From Ophioceras dolichostomum (Eukaryota; Ascomycota; Sordariomycetes; Magnaporthales; Ophioceraceae), in assembly GCA_003049485.1 (NCBI GenBank), contig PYST01000034.1, positions 62,001 through 126,000 on the forward strand: a stretch of DNA of 64,000 bases, read 5' to 3'. Below are positions 10,737 to 23,094 of this stretch, in pieces (position 1 is the first letter of the stretch; every line of letters starts with the position of its first letter). Made by a program: the position numbers and the translations under genes. Under the pieces are notes generated by a model. The model worked only from the letters and a program-made list of their open reading frames with translations. It searched no databases and was not told where the DNA came from.

Positions 10737-12873
10737 GCTAGGTAGATGCCTACTTACCTCGCCCAGTTCGCCACCGCCTTCATATTCCAGCTGTTTGCTT
10801 GTGAGATTCCAAAAAATCATCGCATAGCAGAGCGTTGTTTTATTCCCCATGCGGACCGGGCACCTCAAAGGTTAAGGAAAAACAAAACAGGACCGTTGGT
10901 CTCTCAACCATCCTGCCTCCCCCATTCACACACACATCTACTACCCCTGGCGAACCCGGGATGAGCAAAACAAACGAAGAGAGGCATACGGCGTTTAGTT
11001 ATCTCAAGGAACCACCCCAACAAGATTGCGATACCTCGGTGGTTCTCTTTTCTTTTCTCGTCTTTTTTTTCCGTTCGGATTCACGCTGTTTACCCATCGA
11101 CGCCGCTACGGCTGGCTGGAGCGACTTCTAAAAAGACTGGACTCACATCGGCGTATTCCTGGGTGCTTGGTGCCTAGCCTACCTTCTACCTAGGTACCTA
11201 CACTTGGTACTTGTTCCCTGGCTTGTTTGCTTTCGAACGATCGATACCTCCATAGACTGCTGAAAGAATCGGGTAGGGTGGCCTTTTTTTTTTCTCTTTG
11301 AGTGGTCTTGTCTCACTCAGATTTCCTGTATCTTCTTTTTTTTTTTGCTGCCCGAAACGACTTGAAATGTGAACAACGAAATTGGGATTTGCCTTCCTCT
11401 CTTCTAGGAGAGATTTGACTGGAAGTCTGCTACGCTCGCTGCCTTTCCTTGTCTGCTGTGCACTCTTGTGTCCTTTCATGTTCTGTCTGTGTGGTTTCGT
11501 TTATCTGTCTGTCTTGCTGCCAACAACATTCCTCCTGACATAGACATGGGCAGTTCACACACATGCCTGTGGCGGTCACTGCGGCGGCGACCTCTGGGTG
11601 ACAATTTGTCGTCCAGGCTTGAGCAAGGACGAAACGGCTCCAGCGTCTCGGAATCCAGCGCACCGCACAGCTCAAGCTGGAAAAAATACTGCTGTACTAT
11701 CGGATAGGTACATACCTAGGTACGTAAGGTAGCTACTAAAGCGCCTTACCTATCTGAGAGTCAAGTGCCCGGTCTGAAAAAAAAAATACCTACCACAGGA
11801 TCAACTGTGTGTTTTATCGAAACTTCACAGGAAGCTACCTCGGTGTTACGCGCCAGAGGCAGTGAGCGCCCCATTTTGCACACGACTTCTGCAGATCCGT
11901 CAGATCGACTATAGACGAGGAAAGATTTTGATCAGATCAGATCGGGAGGAGTAGGTACCCAGGTACCCTCGCCGTGCGGTCCAAGCGGCACGGAGGGTCT
12001 TTTGAACGTCACAGAACTCAACCTGAAGCAAGTTCCCAACAGTGGTAGCCCAACGGACATCAAGAACGGCCTTGGTAGGTCCTGATGCCACACTTCGACT
12101 GAATTCCTCCCCTGCTACCACCCACACACCTCGATGTCTTCGTCCGTGCCTCATTGTATTGTTTTGATATTCGTATCGTTTTTCATGGCTTGTTTCCGTT
12201 TCATCCTAACGACATTTCTTCCCTCTCTTGACATTGAGAGATGTTTGCTTGCCTACCGACCTAGGTACCTACCTGTCTAGGTGGATAGGTAGGCTCCAAT
12301 CCTTATGGGAGATACCACCACCACCATACACAACCCAATTACACCGCTCAACAAACCAATACGCCCATGTAAAAAGAAAAGACACATCAGAGAGAACTCG
12401 AACAACAACTCAAACGAGGGAAGCAACCGGAAAGTGAAAAGAAGAGTTAGAAAAAGACAAGCTACGAAAAAGAGGACAACGCCGAGACAAAACTGCATGC
12501 AAGACAAGTTGAAGTAGAGAAGCAGGAAGAGAGAGACCGTAACCATGCGAGTGTATTATGCCAGTCCACACCTTTTTTGTCCCACCGCCGTTCGATTTTA
12601 TGTTATTGATAAAGAAGGAAGAAAAAGGAAAACAAGTGCATGATATTCGTGAAGGGGAGGAGAATCAAGAAGGGTATTAACATGCCCTTTAAGGATTGAG
12701 GATCCAATACTAACCAGAGACGCAGAAGGAAGAAAGGAAGGGAAAGAATCATAAAAGGTCGCTGCAGGCGTGCATGCCCTGCAAAGGTTCGTTCCTGTAG
12801 GGATGTAGGTATGTACCTATTTCTGTACCATGTACAGCCAGCCAGCCAGCCGAACAAAACAAAACAGGCCCTG
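10737..12873. other. Convergent intergenic region between phosphatase and histidine kinase genes
   Basis: This 2.1-kb spacer lies between two converging stop codons. It has no supportable gene. It contains T-rich and A-rich tracts and four copies of the CCTAGGTACC-type palindrome (11186-11200, 11713-11736, 11951-11968, 12252-12293). Confidence 0.5.
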
Positions 12874-13177
12874 CTAAAAGAACTGAGCCAACACGTTGCT
12901 GAGCTCGATGAAGTCGACCGGCTTCGTCACGAAGGCGTCAAAGCCCGCCTCCGTGCACTTGTCCTGCACCTCGGACATGACGTTGGCCGAGAGCGCGATG
13001 ATGGGCATCCGGCGGAAGCCGGGCTCCTGGGCCTCCCACTCGCGGATCTGCATGCAGGCTTCGTAGCCGTCTTTCTTGGGCATGTGGAGGTCGCACTGTT
13101 TTTGTTTTTTGTTTTGTTTTGTTAGCAAAGGACACATTAAAATCATCAGTCGGGTGGGGGTTCATCGATGAAGCAAG

Positions 13178-13209
<32 letters not shown>

Positions 13210-16200
13210 GTGTTGGGCGGGTCAAGAGGAACAAACAGACACAGCAGAGAAGATAAGAAGACGGACATACCAGTATCAAGGTGTAATACCCCCTCCCCCT
13301 CGAAAACACCTTCTCCGTGCAATCCTCCCCATCGACAGCCACCTCGACCTCGACCCCGACCTTCTTCAGGTACTTGAGCAGGACCTTCTGGTTAATCACG
13401 TTATCCTCCACCAGTAGCACCCTGTACCCCTTGTTGCCCATGCGCGCCTCGATGGCCTGGTAGCTCTGGCGCTGCGACTCGACCATCTGCTGCGCCGACG
13501 ACCTGTTGCGGTCGATGCTCAGGTCGCGCTCCTGCGACGGGTCGAAGATGACCGCGAACCTGGACGGCTTCACCGGCTTGTATATGTACGTGACCCGGTC
13601 GTCCGAGAGCAGCAGCTCCTTCTGCCGGCTGCTCGTCCCCCCGGCGGCGGCGGCCTCGCGCAGGATGTCCTGCCGCTGCACCGAGTCCGTCAGGATTAGT
13701 ATCTCGGTGCGCGGGTGGTACAGCCGCGCCCGCGAGAGCTCGTCCATGAGGCCCACGAGCTCTTCGGTCGAGGGGACGTTGATGACCACGTGCGTGAAGA
13801 TGACCGGGTCGTCGCCGCCGATCAGCTTCCTCGCCTCGGCCGCGGTGGCCAGCGACGTGATCTGGTGGGGAACGTCTTTGGGCAGGGTCATTTCGATATG
13901 CTTGGTCGTGGCTTCGCGGCTGTGTGTCTGCGGACTGATGATCAGGATCGAGTAGAGTAGAGGCCGGAAAGCCTCGGCCTGTGCCTTAGTAGCGGCCGTG
14001 GCAGTGGCGTTAGTGGTACTGGTACGGGTGCTCTCGGTATCGTCGCTACCGAGGTTCTGTTCGCTTCCATGGTCCCTTGGAGTCGGAGTGGGGTCCGACA
14101 GGGACGAAGACGACACCCTATCCGGGGGCGGTAGGGGGGGCATCTCAAGCTTCATCTGCGAAAGGTCCTGACCACTGGCGCGTGCAGCCTCGCTAAAGTG
14201 CACTAGACCCTGGTTCAGAGATGACACAGACGACCTCTGTGTGACAGCAGTCTGTGTCGAGCGCCCGGCGGAAGACCGCAAAGACGGGTCAGAGCTACCG
14301 CTAGTTCCGCTTGTGCCAGTGGAGATCAGCGCCGGTGAATCGCGGTCCATATCCGCTGAGGTAGGACTGGTCATCAGAGCGCCAATTCCGATCCCCCCTA
14401 TTCCGATGTCGCCGGCGATGCCGCCCATCCTCGGAATAGGGGAGATGACTGAAGTTGGGGATTTCCGCACAGCCTCGCCCTCCCTCTCCCGCTGCTGTAG
14501 CTTGGCCTGAACCGCGGCGGATGGCAGGGACTGCGCGAAGCGACTTGGGCGTGCGGGGGCGAGAAGACCCTCGGGTATGCTGGGCGGCACGGCCAAGGTA
14601 GCGGACTCGGCTTGGGCCGACGTGCTCGTGGCATCTGCAGGGTGGTCTTCCTCAGTCGGCAGGCCGAAGCGAGCCGTGAAGGTGAAGGTCGAGCCCTCGT
14701 TGGGCAGAGCAGAGCCCACCATGGTGCCACCGTGCAGTTCTACGAGCTGGCGCGAGATGACAAGTCCCAGACCACTTCCGCCATGCTGACGCGTGCTACT
14801 GCCGTCGATCTGGCTGAAGGGCTTGAAGATGAGCTCCGCCTCCTCCTTGGTGAAGCCCTTGCCCGTGTCCGTGACGGAGAACTCCAGCATGATCTCGTTT
14901 GCGGACTGATCCTTCGAATGCGAGGACGTCGTCGCGACGCTACAGCGGCTGAATACTTCACCCTCGCTCGTGAACTTGATGGCGTTCCCGATGACGTTGA
15001 GCAGAACCTGCCTGATCCGCACCTTGTCACCCTTGACCCAGGCCGGCACGTCCGGCTCCACGATGTAGTTGAGCTCAAGTCGCTTGGTGATAGCCATGGA
15101 CGAGACCAACTCATTGACGGCCTCGATGAGCGACCGCGTGTGGAACCACTCGTACTTCAGCTTCATCATGCCGGCGTCGACCTTGGACAGATCCAGAATG
15201 TCGTTGATAATCATGATGAGATTATTGGCGCTTGTCTGGATCGTGTTGGTGTAGTCGAGCTGCTCCTCGTTAAGCGTAGTCTCCTGGAGGAAGCTGACCA
15301 TGCCGGAGATGCCGATCAGGGGAGTGCGGATCTCGTGCGACATGTTGCTGAGGAAGCGTGACTTGGACTCCATCGCCTCCTTCAGCTTGGCCTCGAGCAG
15401 CTTGTGATCGTTGATATCGGTTGCGGATCCGAAGTACGAGCTGGCCCCGCTGCCAAAACCAACGTCGCCTGTCGCCACACAGCGGATCAGGTGCCACCGA
15501 TACTCGCCCGATTTGGACCGCAGCCGCACCTCCGAAGTATAAGACAACCGCCCGCTGCTATCGACCGCTTCCTTGATCACGCCTTGCCTGGCCAGCTTGG
15601 AGAGGTTCCCCAGCCTTGCAGACCCTGATGCCGATGCCGCTGCAGAATCGTCGCCCGGGCCAAGCCCAACCGATGAAACAGACGTGGATGAAAGCGCGCT
15701 GGAACTGTTGCGCCTAGAGTGGGTAGCTGTCGCAGTGGCGGTGGCACTGGCAGTGGCGGTGGCTGCTGGATGCAAGCTGGGACTTGGGGAGAGCCTGGGG
15801 GAAGGCCGGGGCAAGGCTACAGGCAAGGCGAACAGGCCTGGCGTTTGTGCTCCCGTCGCGGCACTGGATTGCTTTGTGCTCTCGCTCTCGGTTGGGATCC
15901 TACACTTCGCGAGATCGTCGGGGTGCACAAAGTCCATAAATCCTACACCCAAAGAATCGTCGAAGCTCTGGCCCGTGTACGAGAGCCACTGCTCGTTGGC
16001 AAAGGTGATGCCCTCGTCCTCAGTCGCCGTGAAAATGATCTGTGGGATTAGGTTCGCCAGCAGCCGGTGCTTCGCCTCCGAGACCTCTATTTCCTCCTGG
16101 CGAGCAGCCTTGAGCTCGGCCGTATGTTGGTCGTGAATGTCCATGTAAGACCCTAGAAACTGTTGCGCCACATTGCGCTTGTCCCTGGTCGCGATGGCCC

Positions 16201-19200
16201 GCGCCTGGAACCAGCGGTAGGCACCGTCGAAGCGCCGGATGCGTACCGTGCGGGAAAATGGCTCGCCCGTTCGCAGCGAGTGTAGCCACGCTCGGGTGTA
16301 CTCCTCATGGTCGTCGGGGTGGATGCTCGCGTACGGATCGGCCGCGAGCTCTGCGGCTGTCGTGCCACGGTAGCTCAGGTAGCGACTGTTGACCCACACC
16401 ATGTTGCCTGAAGGCGGTACGGCAACGAATACATGCGCCGGGAGCGAGTCGAGGATCAGTCCCTTCAGCTTGTCCGACGGCGGCAACATATCCGGTGGAA
16501 CCGACCCGGAACCCCGCCTCTTCGCCGCTAGTCCCCCCTTAATGGTGGCGGCGGCGGTGCTGGCGGCGCTGGTGGTGCTGCCCCCGATCGTGGAGCTAGG
16601 TGGGAGGGACTGGAACGTGGTAGAGAAGTCCGCCCCATACGAGTGGAGCTGTGTATGATGGCGAGGAGCGGAAGAGCCCCGCGATAGCCTCCGCCGAAGA
16701 GTAGCAGCGGTGCCGCCAGAGAGAATGGGGATGGAGGCAGCCGCATCATGCGAGGTCTCCCACCCACTTTCCCCCTCGTGTCCCTCGGATGTGGTTGCAG
16801 GAGCTGCAATTCCCGGAGACATAGGATCTTGAGCCGGAGCTAGATTATTTTCCCCGTTTTCCTTCTCCTTCTTAGGATCTCGAGCCTCGGAGCCTGTCTC
16901 GTATTGCGACTGGGTCAACGTGCACTGTCGTCTTGAGGGCCCCCTCTCGCCACCAGGGGCAGACGCTGCACCCTCCTTTGTGTCCTCTTGATCCTGCTCC
17001 TTGTCGTTGTCCTTGTCTTTAGCCTGGGCCAGCCCACTAGCAGGGGCCCCTCCCGGCGTCGCCGGGCGATGTGCGGAAGACGACGTGCCCAGCGGTGGGC
17101 TGGTGCCGAAGTAGCTATCACTGGTGTGGCCTTGAAGAGGACTCGAGATGATCTGCCGTTTCTCCGGGACGAATCCCATGCTGCTGAGATCCCAACCGGG
17201 GGTGCCGATGACAGAACCCGTGGCGCTCCGGGACGGCATCGAGTAATCGCTCGGACTGGTGATGCTCCCTCCTCCAATCTGCGACTCTCCAGGATGAAAA
17301 GCCTCACTCTCGATCACGAGCGCATCCGTTCCGAATGCCCCAAAGCCCGCGGTCTCAGACCTGGCCATCTGGACACCTTGCAGCCCCGCGATTTCCACCT
17401 CCAGGTTGGTGTAGTGGCGAGCCAGGGAGAACGACGCCGCCAGATGCGGTGCCAGGTACGTGAGCGAGTGACGAAGGTTGCTGGGGTAAGGAATGACGGG
17501 ACTCAAAATCGAGATCACGGCGATGGGGGCCTGTCTCTCCTTGGGTACTGGGCTTGGAGAAGGGGTGATCTGGGTAACGTCATGGTCTGCCGCAGCTTTG
17601 CCTTGAGATTTGCGTGTGCCTTTGCTCCCGACCACCTTTCCACGATGATGCGACTTACGCTCCATCGAGGAGGCGTCAAGCTTGAATGCCTGCGTCGATC
17701 GGGTATGTAGGATGTGCGTCAATGGGATATGGAGGACGGTCCAGCTGTTATCAACACCAATCGTCTCGGGGGCTTTCTCGTGGGAGTAGTTGTGCATTGG
17801 GGGCGAGACCGGGTTAAAGGATTCCTCGTCAACCACAATGGTGTTCCTAAAGAATGGGTTCTCGGCGGCGTCGGCCCTGATTGCCGGTGACGGTGCCGGG
17901 GATTGCGACCAGGGGGACGGCGGCGCCTGCTCATACTCTTCATATTTAGGAGTTGGGGGTCGTGGTGGCTGTTCGTTTGTCTCTCGTAACGCGGAGCCTC
18001 CTAGCACCGACCTTCGCTTCTCCCCATGCGAGGCGCGATTCCCACTCTTATGTAGGTATGCTCCGCCAAGAAGGGAGGATAGTTTGTTCGACGAGGCCTC
18101 GGGACGAGGCTTCTTCGTCTGGGGCGGGGTCTTGGGAGGTCCCGGTGCGTGTGAATGGTGCGACTGAGACTGTGCTTTCCTAGACCCCTCTGGCGATCGG
18201 CTACGCGCCCGTTGCTGCCGGCTTTCTTCGGGTGGTTGCGTCGAGAATGCTAATTGTTGTCGGAGATAGGAGTAGCTACGCGTTAGTGCGATAACCTTGC
18301 CGCGCTCGAGTACTCTGCGAATGCCACTATGATCGATCAGGGGGTCCGCTTCGTAGTCCAGCGCCTGCAACTTTTCGAGCACTCTTCCTCGGTTGTTGTT
18401 TCGCGGGCGCTCCCAACTGGGGATACCCTCCGTTTCTTCGACGGCATCGTGCTCGGCCAGGGCTTCCTGGTTGAGGAGGGGAGGCGGTGGCCCGGCAGGA
18501 TCCTCCCACTCAGTATCCGCTCCCGGAGTCTGGGCTTGAAAAGTGCTCTTGCTACGCGGCATCACATTTGGTCGACGAAGGCTGGAGCTCCCTTGCTCTT
18601 GGTTGGCTTCGAAATCAGAAAAAGAATGTCTGCTCGGCAGGGGAGGTCTCAGATGTGAAGGGAGACTATGGCGTGAGTCTGGCTTGACCCACGACGGCGC
18701 AGGCGTGGTATCGAAACTTTCAAGGCCCATGCTGCTCCCGCGAGCCGCGTACCCGAGACTGAGCTCGTCCACGGTGCGGGAGTTGTAGGTGGCTTTCTGA
18801 CCCCATGGCACGTTCTCGATGTCGGTTGTGTCTGCAGGGACCGCCAAGGTGACGCGCTCAGCCTTGAATACATCGATCATGATCTGCACCACACATTCCC
18901 ACCACGCGTCCATGCCAGGTTCGGCAGTAAGCATCAAGGACAAGTCGAAAAGGTTGGGACTGGGGAACTCGCAGAGGTCGTCCGTCTGCGGCGCTGCGCC
19001 GGGAGGCAGGAACGTCAGTGTGGACGCTGGGGTGGGCGGGTTGGACAGAACCCTATCGAGCAGGCCTTGTGCCGGTTCGGGACGAGTGGGTTGGCTTGTC
19101 TGGCCGCGCCGTGAGGACTCTGGCCCGGTCGTCGGTGACAACATGGTGAATGGCATATGCATGTGTGACGGCACGCCTCCAGGGGTTGCCATGCGCGGAA

Positions 19201-19675
19201 ATGGATATGAGGGAGTTCGGGCAGCCATTCCCGGTGTGATCACCGCTCGGATTGTAGCGCCGGACTCGGTCGATGCCGTGGATACGGTTGGTTCCGCGGG
19301 CCGTGTGTTAGGAGACCCTCCAGTCTCCTCCTGTATGGGGGATGGCCGCTTTGCTCCCCCAGATGACGCCTGGTAGCTCCTTGTCGTCATGTGCCTCCGC
19401 AACTGCTCTCGGTAGGCAACCAGGCTCTCAACCTCCTCCTCTTCCTGCGGTTCTCCTTCCCTGCCCAACACCGCCGCGGCTGCCTCCGCAGCGACTGCAT
19501 CGCGCCAGACGCCCGACTGCGATTCTCTTGATTTTTGTTTGTCTGGTTTTGTTTTGCTGGTCGACGTTGAGGGCCTTCCGGTCCCCGAAGCCTGGGGTGC
19601 TGAGGTGGCGGTGGGAGACCTTGGCCCCTCCAACGGGGAAGGAGGCCCCTGACCACTCTTCAGCCTTCCTGACAT
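12874..19675 (-). CDS. Hybrid histidine kinase with two PAS domains and C-terminal receiver, 2208 aa
   Basis: This is a very large two-component sensor kinase. Two exons (19675-13271, then 13095-12874) are joined across a GTATGT...CAG intron in phase 0. The order is: disordered N-terminus; a GAF-like region split by long low-complexity insertions (about 245-300 and 600-765); PAS1 (about 1068-1182); PAS2 with an Ala/Thr-Ser insertion (about 1205-1425); HisKA with phospho-acceptor His1447 in NMSHEIRTPL; and HATPase_c (about 1545-1675) with N-box NVIGNAIKFT, DTGKGF and GGSGLGL. Next comes a degenerate receiver-like region (about 1902-2070) that keeps a KPVKP motif but lacks a clear phospho-Asp. 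The final true receiver is VEDN...CDLHMPKKDG...FVTKPVDF, with Asp2137 the likely phospho-acceptor. I see no transmembrane segment, so it is probably cytosolic and signals through Ypd1/Skn7/Ssk1 phosphorelay proteins. I cannot assign the fungal HHK group by eye. Confidence 0.92.
13181..13209. repeat. Homopolymer run of 29 T inside the histidine kinase intron
   Basis: An unbroken run of 29 T on the + strand (A on the coding strand) lies in the intron 13096-13270. Its length is likely to vary between isolates and between assemblies. Confidence 0.9.
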
Positions 19676-20410
19676 GGGGAATCACTCATGGCCACGCGCA
19701 TAGAGCTCAAGACGACAGGTCATGGCCCACGAACGTGGCACGGGTTTTGTCGAAACCGCTTGCTCTCCCAGTGACGCCGTTTTAGGGGTGTGTACGCGTC
19801 AGGAGGTTCGGTCGTTGTCTCTGTTCGAACGTCGTCGGCGTCGTCGTCGTGAAGGGGAGCAAGGCGAGGTACAGCCGTCGGGTGAGACGTCATGCAACAT
19901 ACATGCAATGATGTGATGGTCAGATAACTGAGTTAGGAGAGGCTGAAAGTCCCAATTCGGTCGGGAAAAGAGGTGGTTCAGTCGTTCGTCTTCTCAACGG
20001 GGAGGGCGCCAAGTCTGTCGCGTGGAGCGAGAGTTTTGGTTGCTGTGTCAGTGTTTTCTAGGTCATGTAAATACATGTACTACCAGCGGGTATTCGTAGG
20101 ACGCGAAATGATAAAGATAGAGCAATCGAGTGAAGGTGGGGGGCCAGACGCGTGCGTGAACGCCGGTTGACGGTGGTGTTAGGAGATCGGGATGTTGTCG
20201 AGCAGCAGCGAGCGAATCTGGGAGAGGACGCCTCCATAACCCGTAGAATGCGGAGCGACGTCGAGGAGGCGCTGCTGTGCTGCTTCCAGGATGAGGAAAG
20301 TGGGAAGAGACCAACCTGTCCAATGACGTAATGGGTTAATTGAAGAAGCCCCTTCCTGTTGGCGAGGCGTGAGCGAAAGACTGTCAGCAACCCCCAATTC
20401 GTCGCCAACA

Positions 20411-20430
20411 GAGAGAGAGAGAGAGAGAGA
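20411..20430. repeat. (AG)n microsatellite
   Basis: About ten perfect AG units lie upstream of the histidine kinase start. On the kinase strand this is a CT tract, common in fungal leaders. Confidence 0.85.
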
Positions 20431-21200
20431 CGGGAAAAAGACGCAAAAAAAGGGAAGATAGATGTTATACATACCGGAAATACCACTAAAATAATGATTA
20501 GGCGGAAAGTGATCGTTGGCCTTTTTCGACTGAGAGGTACCAATTGCACGAACTCCAGAAACTGGGAAATCAGGAGTGCATCCGAGAGCTATGTGGGAAT
20601 CTGTGATAATTGCAACCTCTATACACGACAAAAGGCCCCGGCACAGCCAGGAAAGAAATGACCACCTACCAGGCCCAAACGAAGGGTGCCAACTTGGGAG
20701 TAGGCAGTACTACCTAAGGACTGCACTACGGCATTAAGACCTGCTAATGAGACCTTGCCATGGCACTGATGGGTAGGAGGCCAGAAGGCCTGGCCACTGG
20801 CTCCTGCTGAGTCCTGACTGCATGTAGGGCATTATCCAGTTGCCCGACCTGTCACCCTTTTGGCCCGGCTAAAAATACCAGGAATCGTTTTCAGAACGGA
20901 GCCCTCCAGGTTAGACCGCGCAGCAAGAAATCCTCATCACTTTCTTCATTACAACCCCTTTCCGACCCATGATCGCCGCATCTCATCTAATAGATCAATT
21001 CCCATTCCTGCTGCTTACCTGGGTCTCCCACCGCTCGGCTTCTTTCTTGCTGACCCCAGTCTGCTCTCCTCCATTTATCCCATTCTCATCGTGGAAAATT
21101 ATACACATATTCCTTCAGCGTTGCAAACCGATTCGCGACGCACTAAACACCTACACTTACTTACCTACGGTAGGTACCTAGGTTCTCTGGATCCCGATGC

Positions 21201-21797
21201 TTAATCTCTATCTCCTTCGTTGAGAAAGCGATTTTCTCGTCCGTAAAGAGAGCTTTCTTCGCCCGCAGCGGTTGCTGTCGTGACGAAAGGGTCGTCCCCT
21301 GATAGACTAAGCAGACGCGAACAAGGCCGTCCTCGTTACCTAAAAGCAACATCTTCGGCCGAAGTACTGTAATATTCATCATCGCTATAACTATCGACCT
21401 CGGAAGCTTCGTCGATGTATTCGCTCCTCTCTTGTCCTACCTCACCCTCCTCGAAGTTGGAACGCCGAAGCAGCGAAGGCGCTCTCCTCGTCGGACACAG
21501 GGCTAGCCTTTTAGCAGTGCTTCTTGGCCAGCGGCTGGGTACCTCGTACCGTTGACAGTGGATGTTTTCCTCTTCGACGACTTTGGGAGCGTGCTTTGGG
21601 AGCGAGCGTGACAGTGCAGTTCCATTTCCTGAGATTTGTTGCCAATGGATGGCGGAATTGCGCTCGGCGTAACGAAGCTGAGGGTAGTAGCAGGGGATTC
21701 GACTGGGCGTGAGAAAGGAGAAATCTTCGCAGGTTGGTTCCCCAACTGCAGCGCCGTTGTTTCGTATGGTGCGTGTCGCAGCTCGTGGACTTTCCGA
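21201..21797 (-). pseudogene. Possible decayed coding relic with in-frame stops
   Basis: On the minus strand a frame is open for about 154 codons from 21797 to an in-frame TAA at 21338-21336. It then continues in the same frame for about 44 more codons to a second TAA at 21203-21201. The distal part has protein-like composition: acidic, with EEGEVGQERSEYIDEASEV, SDDEYYSTSAEDV, then GDDPFVTTATAAGEESS. There is no ATG in the open stretch. The internal stop lies in an AGG TAA CGA context; a single CpA-to-TpA change from CAA would create it, the type of change left by repeat-induced point mutation. I recognise no family. It could be a relic of a transposon or a gene, or simply chance. Confidence 0.25.
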
Positions 21798-23094
21798 TCA
21801 CCATGTGCTTACAGGCTTTCGTCCCAAGTCGGGTTTCTTCAACCCAATTGTGCTGCGTCTTGAGCGCGATGACGTCTGCCGCGCATTGCGTAGGTGGCGT
21901 TCGCAGCTGTGGGACCCCCCACCTGCCCGCTTGTGCTACTTGCCCGATTCGGCCGAACCTCACAACGTGACCTTCACGTGTTCAAGCCACTTCTCTTGCA
22001 TTGCTTCCCCTGAAGCCTGTGTAGAACGAGCGTCGAAATCATAGTCAACCGAAAAGCAGAGGGCGTTTTCCATTCGTAAACCCACAAAGCATCCGCAGAC
22101 AGGCAGGCCAAATTTCCATGGATGGGTCGGGTGATGGTGACACGGTGTGCCGGTATATAGATACCGTTTTCGAACCTCCTGTAAGGCTAAAAACATGTAC
22201 TCGGCCAGCCTCAACCGAATTCTTTCCTTTGATCGGATCGAGCTCTATCGAGCCCCTTGGCACGGTGAACACAGTTTTCTCGAGCGTGAATTATATCCAC
22301 GCTGGCATAGTAAAGCGAACTGCGAGGGTGCGAAGATCCATGGTGAAGTTGGGTACTCTAGGAGGGACAATGGCACCCAGGGGAGTAAATAGGTGTATAC
22401 GAGTCCCAAGGAGACATACCGGTTATAAATATACAGGCCGGTCGGCCAGTGACGTTTCACGTAAGAGGGCTTGACGGGGCAGGGACATAGACTGCTAACG
22501 TCATCACCACAGCGGGCCGAACAGCCAACGGTCTCCGGGACCGCTTACGATAGGGTGGGCCGTCCCGGAACGGCCGGTGCTCACGAGGGGTTCGAACTTA
22601 CAGCTCTACTTCCTGATGCAATTACAAGTAAGGCATATCCCGTATGCAGTGAGGTAGTTCATACCCGCGTATCAAATATGGACACAGACTACACTAGAAG
22701 CGCAGGAGTGCTAGGACGCGACTCAGGGAGCGTAGACCTTTTCTCTAACAGTACCACGCTTCAGCTTGGCAGGGGCTGTGGGACCGTAATATGCGACTTT
22801 ACGTCGACAGGACCTGTATAGGTACCTACGCAGCTTTCTCTCACCGATCATGCAGTTTACTCAGCCAAGCGTGATCTATATGTGCCTAAGTATTCAGAAT
22901 CACCTAACTTTGTACGAGCTAGCTCTGGGGCGTGGGGTACATACACGGGCCTACGAATGTGAAATCAGTATATCAGGAGAGCTGGTAGGGTGTGAAAAGA
23001 ACAGCATGCCTTACAACGAAAGCTTCCAGCTCCTCTTCCAGCTCCATATCATAAATAGGCATGATCCTTCCTCCTCCCATAGACCGGTATAGAT

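Larger units (their letters stand above)
19676..23094. other. Gene-poor interval between histidine kinase and MFS permease
   Basis: The left part is the promoter/leader of the histidine kinase and includes an (AG) repeat near 20411-20430. The middle contains a coding-like but interrupted frame described separately (21201-21797). The right part, 22400-23090, holds no frame I can support. Palindromic CCTAGG-type motifs occur at 21161-21182 and 22815-22829. Confidence 0.5.

Noticed and set aside
12938..13270. Continuation of the histidine kinase frame past 13271 as the true C-terminus
   Set aside because: That reading gives poly-Lys from a homopolymer and loses the receiver Asp; splicing restores a complete receiver domain.
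20860..21204. 114-codon plus-strand frame before the relic
   Set aside because: The sequence is pyrimidine-rich and leader-like; the frame has no homologue I recognise and ends in a palindromic repeat.
22590..22620. tRNA-like GGTTCGAAC sequence
   Set aside because: The flanking bases do not pair as a T-arm and no acceptor or anticodon stem can be drawn on either strand.
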